Below the pieces are notes generated by a model. That model had not been told where the DNA came from. It saw only the letters and a program-made list of their open reading frames with translations, and searched no databases. Below are positions 26,358 to 36,611 of a stretch of 64,000 nucleotides of DNA, piece after piece. The stretch lies in assembly GCF_024347335.1 (NCBI RefSeq), contig NZ_AP025464.1, forward strand, positions 1,952,908-2,016,907, given 5' to 3'. The number at the start of each line of letters is the position of its first letter. Position 1 is the first letter of the stretch. The position numbers and the translations under genes are program-made. This DNA comes from Vibrio celticus (lineage in GTDB: Bacteria > Pseudomonadota > Gammaproteobacteria > Enterobacterales > Vibrionaceae).

Positions 26358-26477
26358 AAGTATCGAAAGTCGCTTAGCTTGGTGTTCAGTCTATCTGGTG
26401 CAGATCAAATCACGAATTAGCATAAGTATGGAAAGTCACTAAGCTCACTGTCCAGTATTGATGGTGCACATCATGTT
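26358..26477. repeat. Two imperfect direct repeats with a 66-base period
   Basis: Copy one (26358-26407) and copy two (26424-26473) share AAGTAT-GAAAGTC-CT-AGCT, then TCAGT/CCAGT, then TGGTGCA-ATCA. They lie just upstream of the OmpA-like gene and may be duplicated regulatory sites. Confidence 0.6.
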
Positions 26478-26531
26478 GACGTATGCGTTGAGGATTGAAC
26501 ATCCAGAAGAGTGGCAAGGGGAGAATAAGTA

Positions 26532-27170
26532 ATGAGATATTTTAAACTAGCGCTACTTAGCTCTATCTTGCTAATGGGTTGTGCAGAAACGCCTGATACG
26601 ACAATGACTCGCCATCAAATTGATGACTTAGCCGATAATGACCGAGACGGTGTGATTAACCAGCGAGATCTATGTGCCGATACGCCAGAAGGTGTAACGG
26701 TAGACATTAAAGGGTGTGCCAATTGGAAAATTGTCGAAGATGTTGAAGTATTAAGTGTGGCATTTGATTTTGATAAGTATGACCTTAAACCTGATCATAC
26801 TGCTGTATTAAATGAGTTGGTGCGTTTACTAGGAGAGCAGCCTGATGCTTCGGTTACCTTGGTCGGTGATACCAGTGCTGAAGGTACAAACGCGTATAAC
26901 AAGGCATTAGCGAAGAAAAGAACTGGCGTGATTCGAGACGCTTTAATTGATAGAGGTATCAATGGTGAGCGAATCTTCGAACAAGAGTTTACTCAGATAA
27001 CCAGCTTAACTCAGCATCTTCACAAGCGTAAGCGCAGGACCATTGCAGTATTAAAAACAGAGAGTATGGAAGTGAATCCATCTTGGAATATCTTCACTTC
27101 AGAGATGCAGCTCGACAGCAATAGCGATGTGGAATCTAAGACATCGATTGACCCAGTAGGAGGCCAGTAA
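26532..27170 (+). CDS. OmpA-family lipoprotein
   Basis: A lipoprotein anchored by Cys17 (lipobox LMGC after a hydrophobic signal). A calcium-type segment DNDRDGVINQRDLC follows at about 39-52, as in thrombospondin type-3 repeats, and then an OmpA C-terminal peptidoglycan-binding domain (VAFDFDKYDLKPDH; VTLVGDTSAEGTNAYNKALAKKR). 212 residues with a short non-conserved tail. Ribosome site GGGGAGA. Its last base is the first base of the next gene's ATG, so it forms an operon with a PstS-like protein. It probably links the outer membrane and the wall. Confidence 0.88.
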   Translation: MRYFKLALLSSILLMGCAETPDTTMTRHQIDDLADNDRDGVINQRDLCADTPEGVTVDIKGCANWKIVEDVEVLSVAFDFDKYDLKPDHTAVLNELVRLLGEQPDASVTLVGDTSAEGTNAYNKALAKKRTGVIRDALIDRGINGERIFEQEFTQITSLTQHLHKRKRRTIAVLKTESMEVNPSWNIFTSEMQLDSNSDVESKTSIDPVGGQ

Positions 27171-28114
27171 TGAAACGTCTATCTAATAAATCGGGCTTAC
27201 TGCTTGCTGCTGTACCTATGTTGTTCTCGGCATCGACGTTTGCGAATGATGCCAGTGAAATTGGTTTGGTCGCGATTGAGCCGAATATGCAGGGCCTTGT
27301 TGAAGACTTACTTAAGAGCCAAGAGAGCGACCTAGAAATCTTGTTGAGTGACAGCGTCCCAGAACAGATGATCATGCAGCGCTCGCGTGTTGGTATCACT
27401 TCCAAAAAGTGGACTGACAAAGAGATGGCTAGGTTCGACATGCGCTACGGCTATAGACCGACAGAGCTGATGTTTACCGCTGACGTGATTGCGATTCTAG
27501 CGAATGAAAATAATCCTGCAACATCCATCAGTGTCGCTGAACTTATCGATGTGTTTGGTTGCTCTAACGACCCTAAACATCCCAAATGGTCACCAAGCAG
27601 TGATATCCGTAATGGTGAAAGTCTAGATACTCATATGCTGCCCTTCGCCATTGATCATAACCTGAAGGGGCATACCACCTTTTCAAGTTGGGTCGAGTGT
27701 GGAACGGAGGGAGAATATGTCCATACTCAATTCTTAGCGGACCTGCCGGACCTGATTAACAAGATTGAAGACGAAGATGCAGCTATTGGGTACACCGTCT
27801 ACTCAGATCAAATCTCAGACGTGAAATGGTTGAGCGTGGTTGATAACCTAGGTGTGAACTACGACTTAAACAAAGAAACGATCCTCTCTGGTCGTTACCC
27901 GTTAGCAACGGTTTATTACATGTACTTGAATATTCCAGCGCATCGCAAAGGCTTTACGGAACAAGAGGAGTTCTTTGTTGGGCTTACCTTGTCTCAAGAT
28001 CATCAAGGCGTTTTGAACCAATACGGCTTCATCAGTTTGCCGCCAGAAGCCATTCAACGTAATAAAGTAAGACTATCGCTTGAAGAGCCAGCAATAGAAG
28101 GTGGCTATAAGTAA
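27170..28114 (+). CDS. PstS-like periplasmic binding protein
   Basis: A secreted protein of 314 residues (signal peptide ending TFAN) with the type-2 periplasmic-binding fold of the PstS group. The region FTADVIAILANENNPATSISVAELIDVFG and the later YPLATVYYMYLN are the segments conserved in phosphate-binding relatives. The canonical N-terminal GxGSS phosphate loop is absent or altered, and no pst transport genes are nearby, so phosphate uptake is doubtful. Overlapping with the OmpA-like lipoprotein gene suggests a joint envelope role, perhaps sensing. Confidence 0.7.
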   Translation: MKRLSNKSGLLLAAVPMLFSASTFANDASEIGLVAIEPNMQGLVEDLLKSQESDLEILLSDSVPEQMIMQRSRVGITSKKWTDKEMARFDMRYGYRPTELMFTADVIAILANENNPATSISVAELIDVFGCSNDPKHPKWSPSSDIRNGESLDTHMLPFAIDHNLKGHTTFSSWVECGTEGEYVHTQFLADLPDLINKIEDEDAAIGYTVYSDQISDVKWLSVVDNLGVNYDLNKETILSGRYPLATVYYMYLNIPAHRKGFTEQEEFFVGLTLSQDHQGVLNQYGFISLPPEAIQRNKVRLSLEEPAIEGGYK

Positions 28115-28213
28115 TGAATACGATGTATTGTAACTGTTGTGGGAGAGTGATATCCTCTCTTTCGTAATGGTTCTCAACGTGACGGATTACGTTATTCGGT
28201 GATGAATTTATCT

Positions 28214-28240
28214 AGCGGGCATGTATGCCCGTTTTTTTTT
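28214..28240 (+). terminator. Terminator of the OmpA/PstS-like operon
   Basis: GCGGGCAT / ATGCCCGT stem with a two-base loop followed by nine T. Confidence 0.9.
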
Positions 28241-28325
28241 CGCCTAAAATTTGCGACTCGAGCGGTTGTTTGTCGATTGGTCACGTATAATGGACACTTC
28301 ATATAGCGCCAAATAAGCCCAGTCG

Positions 28326-28913
28326 ATGAAAATCTTTCAAGTTCTAATCTTGCCTCTAATGCTGTCCCTCAATGCTATTTCATTTTCAGCGCAGGCAACC
28401 GAAAGCTGGTGGCTAAGAACAGTATTTAACAGCAGCACAAGTTTGCCGAATTCTCAAAACTATATTAACGATATCGACTTGATGGATTGTGGTGAGATCG
28501 AAGATACGCTGTTGTGCAGTGACTTAACCCAATATTATGATCTGGATGTTTACGTTGAACTGGAGTTGGGTGACTCAAGCGTCGAAACAGTTCGCTTATA
28601 CCTGCCATATTCGCACCTAAGCTACACAAAGCTTCAGGCATACCTTCGCCAAGATGGCTTTGCTCTCAGTTCAATTCGTATTGGTGAAGATGAATTCGAT
28701 GTTACTGCTCAACTCGAACAAGCTCGAAATGAAGGTGTTGGTTTCGATAAGGTGGATAAACAACTGGTCGAATTTATCAATGCGCCTCACGGTTCAGCAG
28801 AGCAACTGAGTGTGTGGAATGTGCCTAGCTTATCTTCTTCTAGCTCTCCTTCTCCTTGGATTCAGTTATACAGTGATGGTGACAACTTAACGGTTCAACT
28901 TAATCGTTTTTAA
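28326..28913 (+). CDS. Secreted hypothetical protein, 195 aa
   Basis: Signal peptide (MKIFQVLILPLMLSLNAISF, cleavage after AQA) followed by an acidic mature protein with two cysteines (DCGEIEDTLLC) that could form a disulfide. A serine-rich stretch (LSSSSSPSP) precedes the end. Predicted periplasmic or surface exposed. I recognise no family. Single gene, separated by a terminator from the preceding operon. Confidence 0.65.
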   Translation: MKIFQVLILPLMLSLNAISFSAQATESWWLRTVFNSSTSLPNSQNYINDIDLMDCGEIEDTLLCSDLTQYYDLDVYVELELGDSSVETVRLYLPYSHLSYTKLQAYLRQDGFALSSIRIGEDEFDVTAQLEQARNEGVGFDKVDKQLVEFINAPHGSAEQLSVWNVPSLSSSSSPSPWIQLYSDGDNLTVQLNRF

Positions 28914-29130
28914 TTGCTCAAATTTATAGATAGTTTCGTTATTTATTAGGCTAAACAAGCCTTTCAGGAGAACGGCTCACTGGCAGACAGCAAGTTATAA
29001 TTTATTTAAGTGTTCGTTTTTCTGCGGCTCTCACATTTTTAATAAGCGTTTACCTTTGCCATTTGTTATACGTTGAGCCCTCGGTAAAACGAGCTTAGGA
29101 TACGTTCAGTATTGATAAAGGAGACAACCC

Positions 29131-30039
<909 letters not shown>

Positions 30040-30060
30040 AAAGCAATTCGTATAGAAGTT

Positions 30061-30108
30061 AAAGCCAGCTATTGGGGGGCAGTTCAGAACATGCTATGGC
30101 TTTTTTTT
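30061..30108 (+). terminator. Probable terminator after the aldo/keto reductase
   Basis: AAAGCCA pairs with TGGCTTT across a 27-base interval, followed by eight T. The loop is long, so strength is uncertain. An insertion sequence begins directly after it. Confidence 0.55.
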
Positions 30109-31318
30109 GGTTCTTCGCAGATTAGCGGGAACTGAAAACAAAAACGGTAGTTAGTGGTAAGGTTACATTGCCAAACACAACCTTTCACAAACTACCGTTT
30201 TCATGCCGAATAATACTTTCCTATCATCATTCTGGGAAGGCTTTCAGATCGTAAAGTCTTATAAAACTGACTCATTAATCTCTATCACCTTAATTCCTGA
30301 TACCGCGGCATACTGCTCTTGTGGCCAAGCTTCTGACTCGATCCATGACACTCAATGGAGAACGCTTAAAGATGCGATGATGCTTGGCATACCCGTTGAG
30401 TTATTCGTCCAGACTCGGCGCATCAAGTGTTCAAATTGTGGTATCAAGACTGAATCTATTTCTTGGGTTAAGCCATATTCTCGCCTCACTAATCGGCTGA
30501 TTGATTACATTGATAATCTATTACCATTGCTACCCATCAAACACATTTCAGAGCTTACTGGAGTGCACTGGCACACCATCAAAGAAATAGACAAGCAACG
30601 TCTCAAGCGTGTCGTACCTGAGGTTCCTTGGGGGTGCTTGCGTCAACTGGTCATGGATGAGTTTGCCATATTCAAGGGCCATCGTTACGCCACTGTTATC
30701 GCAGATGCACAAACGCATCAAGTACTTTGGATTGGTCTAGGTAGAAGTCGCAAAGACATACGCCCTTCTTTGAGATGCTTGGAGAGCATGCACAAAATAT
30801 CGAAGTTGTGGCAATGGATATGAACACCGCTTTTGATCTAGAGGTTCAAGCTCATTGTCCAAATGCCCGTATCGTCTATGATCTCTTTCATGTCGTCGCT
30901 AAGTTTGGTCGAGAGGTTATGGATAGAGTTCGAGTAGATCAAGCTAACCAACTTAAAGATGACAAAAGTGCACGGCGTTGGGTCAAGCGCTCACGCTGGG
31001 TACTACTGAAAAATAGAGAGAATTTAAATACCAAGCAACAAAGCTATCTGGATGAAATACTTGCGATTAACCGTGACTTAATGGTGACCCATTTACTTGG
31101 CGCTCAACTCAAGGAACTCTGGTACTGCGAATCGGAAAAACAAGCCCGAGACCTTTGGGAAATATGGTGGCAACAAGTTCATGAAAGCGGAGTAAAGCCA
31201 CTCATAAACTTTGCTAGAAAGCTGAAACCGTACCTTCATGGGATAGTGTCTTCAGCTTTATATCACTTAAATACATGTACCTTGGAAGGGATTAATAACA
31301 ATATTCATAGACTGAACC
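30109..31318 (+). mobile_element. ISL3-family element, 3' truncated
   Basis: Left end near GGTTCTTCGCAGATTAGCGG, followed by a disrupted transposase. The right end is missing: the frame breaks off where an IS4-type fragment begins at about 31316. The transposase also carries a frameshift, so the copy is dead. Confidence 0.7.
30141..30201 (+). repeat. Long inverted repeat before the ISL3 transposase start
   Basis: AAAACGGTAGTT (30141-30152) pairs with AACTACCGTTTT (30190-30201), ending one base before the transposase ATG at 30203. In read-through RNA this hairpin would hide the start. Confidence 0.6.
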
Positions 31319-31329
31319 TTAAGCATTAA
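30203..31329 (+). pseudogene. ISL3-family transposase, frameshifted and truncated
   Basis: Two overlapping frames together encode an ISL3 transposase. The first has a zinc-finger region (CSCGQAS; RRIKCSNCGIKT) and DDE aspartates in VMDEFAIFKGHRYATVI. The second continues with MLGEHAQNIEVVAMDMN and LFHVVAKFGREVMDRVR. The join RP(FF)EML needs one extra base near 30768, where one base has been lost. The end TLEGINNNIHRLNLKH lacks the usual last 30 residues. Non-functional. Confidence 0.8.
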
Positions 31330-32007
31330 GACCAGCATAAATCCCGTCTAACGTGATGTTTTTCTTTGACTTCCTCTGGGCGGACTTTTGTGCGTTCTTA
31401 AATATATAGCTAGAGGCCCATTCCAGTTTATTGCCTATTTCTGACCATGCCTTGTGGCTGATACATTCAAATATGGGCAACAGCCACACATCCACATTTT
31501 TTGCCGCCTTAAACAGCGAGACCGATGGCATTATCTGAAGCGCAGTACTGCGCCTGATGATCAGCGAGAGTAAACTGGCCCAGATAAGCCCATCAACGAT
31601 GGCCTTTTGTGCGGTGACAAATCGTTGCCAGTTTGTGTGAGATTTTAATTCTTTAAAAAGCAACTCCACCTGCCATCGACAGCGGTAGATCGCCATTATG
31701 TCATCAGCAGTATAGGTACCTGAAGGCAAGTTAGTTAACCAAATACAGAATCGCTTTTCTTCTGCAAACCAACGTCTTACCACTCTAAATTCTTGCTTAC
31801 CACTACGAACTTTAAGGTCGAGTACCTGTGAGCGATTAGTACCTCGAGTGATGTCTTTGAGCTTCTTTCCTTCTAGTTTAGATAAATGCCGGCCCTGACC
31901 GTTTCTCGCTTCTATAACATGAGGATTCAGGGACTTTGCTCCTCGAAAAATATAGAAACCACCATACAGTTCAAGCTCAGTAAAGAATTGGAAGTCAGGG
32001 TACCCTG
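31319..32007 (-). pseudogene. IS4-family transposase fragment
   Basis: A minus-strand frame open across the whole stretch encodes the C-terminal half of an IS4 transposase: ELELYGGFYIFRG, ARNGQGRHLSKLEGKKL, then the YREK motif in YRCRWQVELLFKELKSHTNW. The N-terminal half with the first two catalytic aspartates is absent; the frame runs into the inverted repeat of the ISAs1 element. The other end abuts the broken ISL3 copy. Confidence 0.8.
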
Positions 32008-33314
32008 CAGGGCAAGCTTACGAAGCCCCTTGTACTGCAAGGACTTGCGAAAGGTAGCTATTGCTACGGTTTGCTTTTTTCTGCTTTCTTTTGATCCCTG
32101 CTTTGAAGCTGGTTTCTTCCGTCAGCAGATTTAAAGCTATATGTCTTATAACTGCTAAATTCTCACCAGCTTGCTCTCGACGAATCCGACATTCATCTTC
32201 TTTAAAACCTACGTCTAATCGCCAGTGCATCTGATTTTCAATGCTCCAATGTGCTCGCGTGCTCTCTAGTAAAGCTTTAGCCGTCAGTTTTGCTGAGCTT
32301 ATGTAGTGCTTGATTTGCATTGTTTCTGCTGGCTTATCACCTTCTTGACGAATTGAAACGACCATACCAATGGTGGAGAGTCCCGCCCAATCAAGCGCTA
32401 TATCGCCTAAGAAATCTGTATTGTGAACAACCATACTCAAACGCGTTTCTGTACGACCATGTCCTTTCTCTTGAGTGACGTATTTATCACCTTCAAAACT
32501 ATTAAGCATACTAGAATTAAAGACTTGGCTAATCGCTTGCTCCAATCGTTTTTGATTACCTTTTACCGCTAAGAGGTAATCTGCATCTTGGCCGACTATC
32601 TTTTCAGCTATATCCTTCTGGCATCCCATAGCATCAATCGTCACTAAGCAACCTCGTAAGGAAAGCATTTCAAGCAGTTCGGGGATCGCTTTGATTTCAT
32701 TGCTTTTGTCTGCTGTTTTAACCTGCCCTAACACAACTTGATTTGCAGCACTAAACGCACTAACCATATGGATTGCACCACAACGCTTGTCTTTGTTGTA
32801 TGTGCCTCTGAGAGTTTTGCCGTCGATAGCAATCACTTCACCCTCAGTCACCTCATGACAGTCTTTCATCCACGCAGTAAAGCATCGTTGCAGTTGCTTG
32901 GCGGAAATAAGATTGATAACTCGGGCAATGGTATCGTGTACTGGTATGCCTTGTTTGAAATCACCATACTGTCTAAGCCATTCCAAGTTATCTTCACCAA
33001 AATCTTCAATATCCTCCCAACCTTCAGCACCAGCAATCACTGCTGCAATTGTTAAGAAGATAATGTCGGTTAGCGTGTGCTCTATTTTCCAGGCTTGGCG
33101 AGGGTCTCGAATAACTGAAATATGGTCCAAAAGGCTTAATCCGTTCATTAGGCTAAATATCTGCTGTTAAAAAACAGTATATGATCACACCTAAATCTGA
33201 TCATCAAATCGATCTTGGATGTATTGAGATTATTGTGACTTCAGTATCTAATTAGTGAAAATATGACTTCACGTCATCCCTTATTTCATAAGGGGTTTTC
33301 ATGATCTTGCCCTG
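32008..33314 (-). mobile_element. ISAs1-family insertion sequence
   Basis: Ends CAGGGCAAGCTTACGAAGCC (left) and, read on the other strand, CAGGGCAAGATCATGAAAAC (right) are clear inverted repeats; 1307 bases. The transposase frame is intact. The flanks (GGGTACCCTG and AGATACGGAT) do not match, so no target duplication remains. Confidence 0.8.
32018..33148 (-). CDS. ISAs1-family transposase
   Basis: 376 residues, full length for this H-repeat-associated family. Recognisable segments: MNGLSLLDHISVIRDPRQ at the start, VIAIDGKTLRGTYNKD with the first catalytic Asp, LVTIDAMGCQKDIAEKI with the second, and SIENQMHWRLDVGFKEDECR with the Glu region. The only intact transposase in this IS pile. Confidence 0.88.
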   Translation of the reverse strand: MNGLSLLDHISVIRDPRQAWKIEHTLTDIIFLTIAAVIAGAEGWEDIEDFGEDNLEWLRQYGDFKQGIPVHDTIARVINLISAKQLQRCFTAWMKDCHEVTEGEVIAIDGKTLRGTYNKDKRCGAIHMVSAFSAANQVVLGQVKTADKSNEIKAIPELLEMLSLRGCLVTIDAMGCQKDIAEKIVGQDADYLLAVKGNQKRLEQAISQVFNSSMLNSFEGDKYVTQEKGHGRTETRLSMVVHNTDFLGDIALDWAGLSTIGMVVSIRQEGDKPAETMQIKHYISSAKLTAKALLESTRAHWSIENQMHWRLDVGFKEDECRIRREQAGENLAVIRHIALNLLTEETSFKAGIKRKQKKANRSNSYLSQVLAVQGAS

Positions 33315-33345
33315 AGATACGGATTACTTTTTTATGAAGATAAAA

Positions 33346-33367
33346 GCGGCTTTCCCCGGAAAGCCGC
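33346..33367 (-). terminator. Terminator of the cytochrome b561 gene
   Basis: GCGGCTTTCC / GGAAAGCCGC stem with a two-base loop; on the minus strand it is followed by TTTT. Confidence 0.85.
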
Positions 33368-33412
33368 GATGAACCTTTTTTGTTTGTGCAAACCGTGTTG
33401 AATTCTCTGAAT

Positions 33413-33976
33413 CTAGAGCATCGTCTTCAATACATAGTTCCTCGAGACAAAGTGATGTTTAAGTGCGGCACTGATATGCAGCACAATTAAACAGGCTAGG
33501 GCAATACAACTGGCACGATGTAAATAGAAAAAGAAGCCGTTGATTGCAGAGTCGGTAATTAGATTATTTACACTCACTAACCAAAATAAAGAGTACGGTT
33601 CTTTTAGCATTAAGTAGCCGGTGCTGAAAACCATAAACATCACAAGATACATCAAAGAGTGTGCAAGCTTGGCAACGCATTTTTGCCCTTCAGGCACAGA
33701 GGTTGGCATGTTTGGCGATGAGCGAAAGTGGCTCCAGATATAACGAACCACAAGCAGTGGCGTCGCAACGGTCGCCAATGACATGTTGAGCACTGACAGA
33801 AAAGAAAACAGCTCTGGATGACTGGTGACATAGTGCATCACATACCCTGCGATTGTTGCATAGATGATTACAGAAGCCATTACCCAGTGCAGTACACGGC
33901 TTACTAAATCGTATCGTGGATTATTCAAATTAACCTCGTTCTGATCGTTATTAATATAAGATTCATCTCGATGCAA
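33413..33976 (-). CDS. Cytochrome b561
   Basis: An inner-membrane di-heme b-type cytochrome of 187 residues with four hydrophobic helices. Candidate heme histidines: RVLHWVMAS (helix 1), LAHSLMYL, YLHRASC and LHISAALKHH. Bacterial members pass electrons between quinol and a periplasmic acceptor or quench superoxide; the electron partner is unknown. Start at ATG with the N-terminal 25 residues hydrophilic. It lies next to the IS pile but has its own terminator and is intact. Confidence 0.85.
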   Translation of the reverse strand: MHRDESYINNDQNEVNLNNPRYDLVSRVLHWVMASVIIYATIAGYVMHYVTSHPELFSFLSVLNMSLATVATPLLVVRYIWSHFRSSPNMPTSVPEGQKCVAKLAHSLMYLVMFMVFSTGYLMLKEPYSLFWLVSVNNLITDSAINGFFFYLHRASCIALACLIVLHISAALKHHFVSRNYVLKTML

Positions 33977-34204
33977 TAAACCATTTTTCGGTATATTCGC
34001 ATCGCGAATTAATTATATAGAACAGTATTACGCGGTATTTTTATAATTTAGAAATTAATGATGTTGCTTCAGGTGTTTTATAATTATCAATGATGTTTTA
34101 GAGTGTTAATTCCAATATGGACATAGCAAAATTGTCGACTTCCTAGCTTGTATGCTTATTACGAGATACAGTTAGTCTAAAGATAAATATATAAGGAATG
34201 TATA

Positions 34205-35044
34205 ATGCTTCGAATCTTATTGATTGCAGTTATCTCGGTGTTCAGCGCGATGAGTTTTGCAAGCGAAGAGGTTAAGTACTCTGAACAAGAGTATTTGGAT
34301 AGACCGCTGATGGAGCGTTATATCTTGGATGAGCTGAAGCAACTACGAATGGAACAGCAAGATCTTGAAAGACGCTTGACCATTCAGATGACTGACCGGG
34401 AACTGACTGTGGCAGACAAGTCTCTGAATTACGCCAATGTAACCGTAACCTACTTCTTCTACATTATTGCCGGTGTTGCCTCCCTAATTGCATTGGTGGG
34501 TTGGCAATCACTCAAAGAGTTGAAACACACCACCAAAGAGATGGCTGACCGACGACTCAACGACATAGCCCAAGATTATGAGAAGAAGTTTAACGTTCTT
34601 GAAAGGGATCTTAAGCGTAAGACTCGAATCATCTCAGAGAACAACCGAGAAATCGAAATCATCAATGAAATTCATAATTTATGGTTGAGGGCTCAGAATG
34701 CTCAAACCGCCGAGCAGAAAATTGAAATCTACGATGAGATCTTAAAAGTTCGCCCGGGTGATTTGGAAGCACTAACTTACAAAGCCGATGCCGCAATGGA
34801 CATGCAGGAATACCACTGGGCGATGAGCTTATGTAATCGCGTGTTGGAAGTGGACGATCAAAATGCTCACGCCTTGTATCAACGTGCTTGTGCCTACGCA
34901 AGGTTAGGTGCTGAAGGCCAAGCGATCGATGACTTAGAGCGCTCTATCGAAGCCAGTGGTTCAATGCGAGAGCTATTGGCTGATGAACCTGACTTTGAGA
35001 TGCTGCGTGGCTTAGAACGCTTCGAAGCACTTCGTGAAGAATAA
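34205..35044 (+). CDS. Membrane-anchored TPR-repeat protein
   Basis: Signal-like N-terminus (ending FAS), a coiled-coil stretch (EQEYLDRPLMERYILDELKQ onward), one transmembrane helix (about 78-100) and then a second long coiled coil. The C-terminal part carries tetratricopeptide repeats (DLEALTYKADAAMDMQEYHW; ALYQRACAYARLGAEGQAID). 279 residues. TPRs dock partner proteins, here probably in the cytoplasm below the membrane. Single gene with GGA before the ATG. Partner unknown. Confidence 0.75.
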   Translation: MLRILLIAVISVFSAMSFASEEVKYSEQEYLDRPLMERYILDELKQLRMEQQDLERRLTIQMTDRELTVADKSLNYANVTVTYFFYIIAGVASLIALVGWQSLKELKHTTKEMADRRLNDIAQDYEKKFNVLERDLKRKTRIISENNREIEIINEIHNLWLRAQNAQTAEQKIEIYDEILKVRPGDLEALTYKADAAMDMQEYHWAMSLCNRVLEVDDQNAHALYQRACAYARLGAEGQAIDDLERSIEASGSMRELLADEPDFEMLRGLERFEALREE

Positions 35045-35148
35045 TGCTAGATAAAGAGTAGTGTTAACTAAGATGGTGGGCCTTGCATGCCCACCATATT
35101 TTCACGCCTATCGCGCTGCGGTTTCTTACATTTCATTTATTTCCTTGA

Positions 35149-36462
35149 ATGAATTGTTATGTTATAACACTTTCTAAGTTCCTCGTTATAACCGCTAAGT
35201 ATTTTATGAAGTTCCTCCGTATTGGCCTGATCGTTATTGCTATCAGCGCATTTTCCCTTGCTGCTTTGCTCTCTTTTCATCCTGAACCAGAAAAAGAAAT
35301 CTCGATAAAAGTCACGCCTTATCAAGAACTGCACACGGACGGTGAGGAACAGGCGCCGCCACAAACCAATTCGAACTCAATGATCAAAATTCACTACTTT
35401 GTGAAGGTTGGGGATACCCTCAGTAATATATTCGAATCGTGGAATCTGCCTTATGAAACGGTTCACAAGGTCATGGAAGCGGATCTTGAATCTTTGAAAC
35501 TCGACACAATAAAACCTGGTGACCATCTAGAGTTGCTTTTGGATAGTGACTCAAAACAGCTTGTGGAGCTGATTTATCACGAGAGTCTGGTTGAGCAAGC
35601 AGCCTTTACTCGAAACGATGATGGTAGCTTCACCTATAAATTCCACGAGATCCCAGGCGAATGGAAAGAAAAACTCTATGCGGGTAGTGTTCACGGTAGT
35701 TTTTCAACATCGGCATGCAAAGCAGGGCTGACGACAGCTCAAATAGCCAATATTACCCGCACACTAAAAGACAAAGTCAACTTCGCTCGTGAACTAAGAG
35801 CCGGTGACAGCTTTAATGTATTGGTCAAAGAGCAGTACACGGATGATCACCTAACGGGTAAAACAGAAATTCAAGGTACCTCAATTCAATTAAGAAACCG
35901 AGAAGTCGCAGCTTTTCTAGCACCAGATGGTCTTTTTTATGACAGAGAGGGAAATAGTCTAGAGCAAGCCTTTGATAGATACCCAGTCGACAGAAAATTC
36001 CGAAGAATCACTTCTTCGTTCAATCCGACACGAAGACGCCCAGTAACTGGGCGAATCTCACCGCACAATGGTACCGACTTTGCGACACCTGTTGGTTCAC
36101 CTATCTACTCAACTGGTGATGGTCGAGTGGTGGCACTTCGTGACCACCCGTATGCTGGTAAATATTTGGTGATTGAACACAACAGCGTATATACGACGCG
36201 TTATCTTCACTTGAGCCGCTTCTTAGTTAAGAAAGGTCAGCAAATTAAGCGAGGTCAGAAAATTGCGCTATCGGGTGCTACTGGTCGTATTACTGGCCCG
36301 CACTTGCACTTTGAGGTATTGGTTCGTGGTCGCGCCGTCGATGCGATGAAGGCGAACTTACCAATGGCAAGCTCAATTATGCCTAAAGATAGAAAAGAGT
36401 TTTTGGCTCGAATTGCCTCTTTTGATGCCATGCTCTCTGAACCCGAAGATCGCGCGAGTTAG
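35149..36462 (+). CDS. M23-family cell-wall endopeptidase, ShyA/ShyB-like
   Basis: A zinc DD-endopeptidase that would cut peptidoglycan cross-links during growth. 437 residues in the longest form; a second ATG at 35206 (MKFLRIGLIVIAISAFSLAA) looks like the natural start of the membrane anchor, and neither has a good ribosome site. After the anchor comes a LysM/OapA-like region (KVGDTLSNIFESWNLPYETV), then the LytM domain: HNGTDFATPVG with the first His/Asp ligands and HLHFEVLVRG with the last. Same architecture as Vibrio Shy proteins and E. coli MepM. Followed by a strong terminator. Confidence 0.85.
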   Translation: MNCYVITLSKFLVITAKYFMKFLRIGLIVIAISAFSLAALLSFHPEPEKEISIKVTPYQELHTDGEEQAPPQTNSNSMIKIHYFVKVGDTLSNIFESWNLPYETVHKVMEADLESLKLDTIKPGDHLELLLDSDSKQLVELIYHESLVEQAAFTRNDDGSFTYKFHEIPGEWKEKLYAGSVHGSFSTSACKAGLTTAQIANITRTLKDKVNFARELRAGDSFNVLVKEQYTDDHLTGKTEIQGTSIQLRNREVAAFLAPDGLFYDREGNSLEQAFDRYPVDRKFRRITSSFNPTRRRPVTGRISPHNGTDFATPVGSPIYSTGDGRVVALRDHPYAGKYLVIEHNSVYTTRYLHLSRFLVKKGQQIKRGQKIALSGATGRITGPHLHFEVLVRGRAVDAMKANLPMASSIMPKDRKEFLARIASFDAMLSEPEDRAS

Positions 36463-36498
36463 AGATATTCAAATCTAACTTGGCAACGCATACAATCA

Positions 36499-36537
36499 CG
36501 CCCCTTAGTTAGCGATTTAGCTAAGGGGCGGTTTTTT
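36499..36537 (+). terminator. Terminator of the M23 peptidase gene
   Basis: CGCCCCTTAG / CTAAGGGGCG stem followed by GTTTTTT. Confidence 0.9.
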
Positions 36538-36611
36538 CGAGAATCACACGATTAAGCGAATGAATCCGTTATTCGATAGATAGAGCTATTGAGCGATGGG
36601 TTTGCCACCGA

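Noticed and set aside
31998..33324. Target-site duplication around the ISAs1 element
   Set aside because: The ten-base flanks differ completely, so no duplication is claimed.
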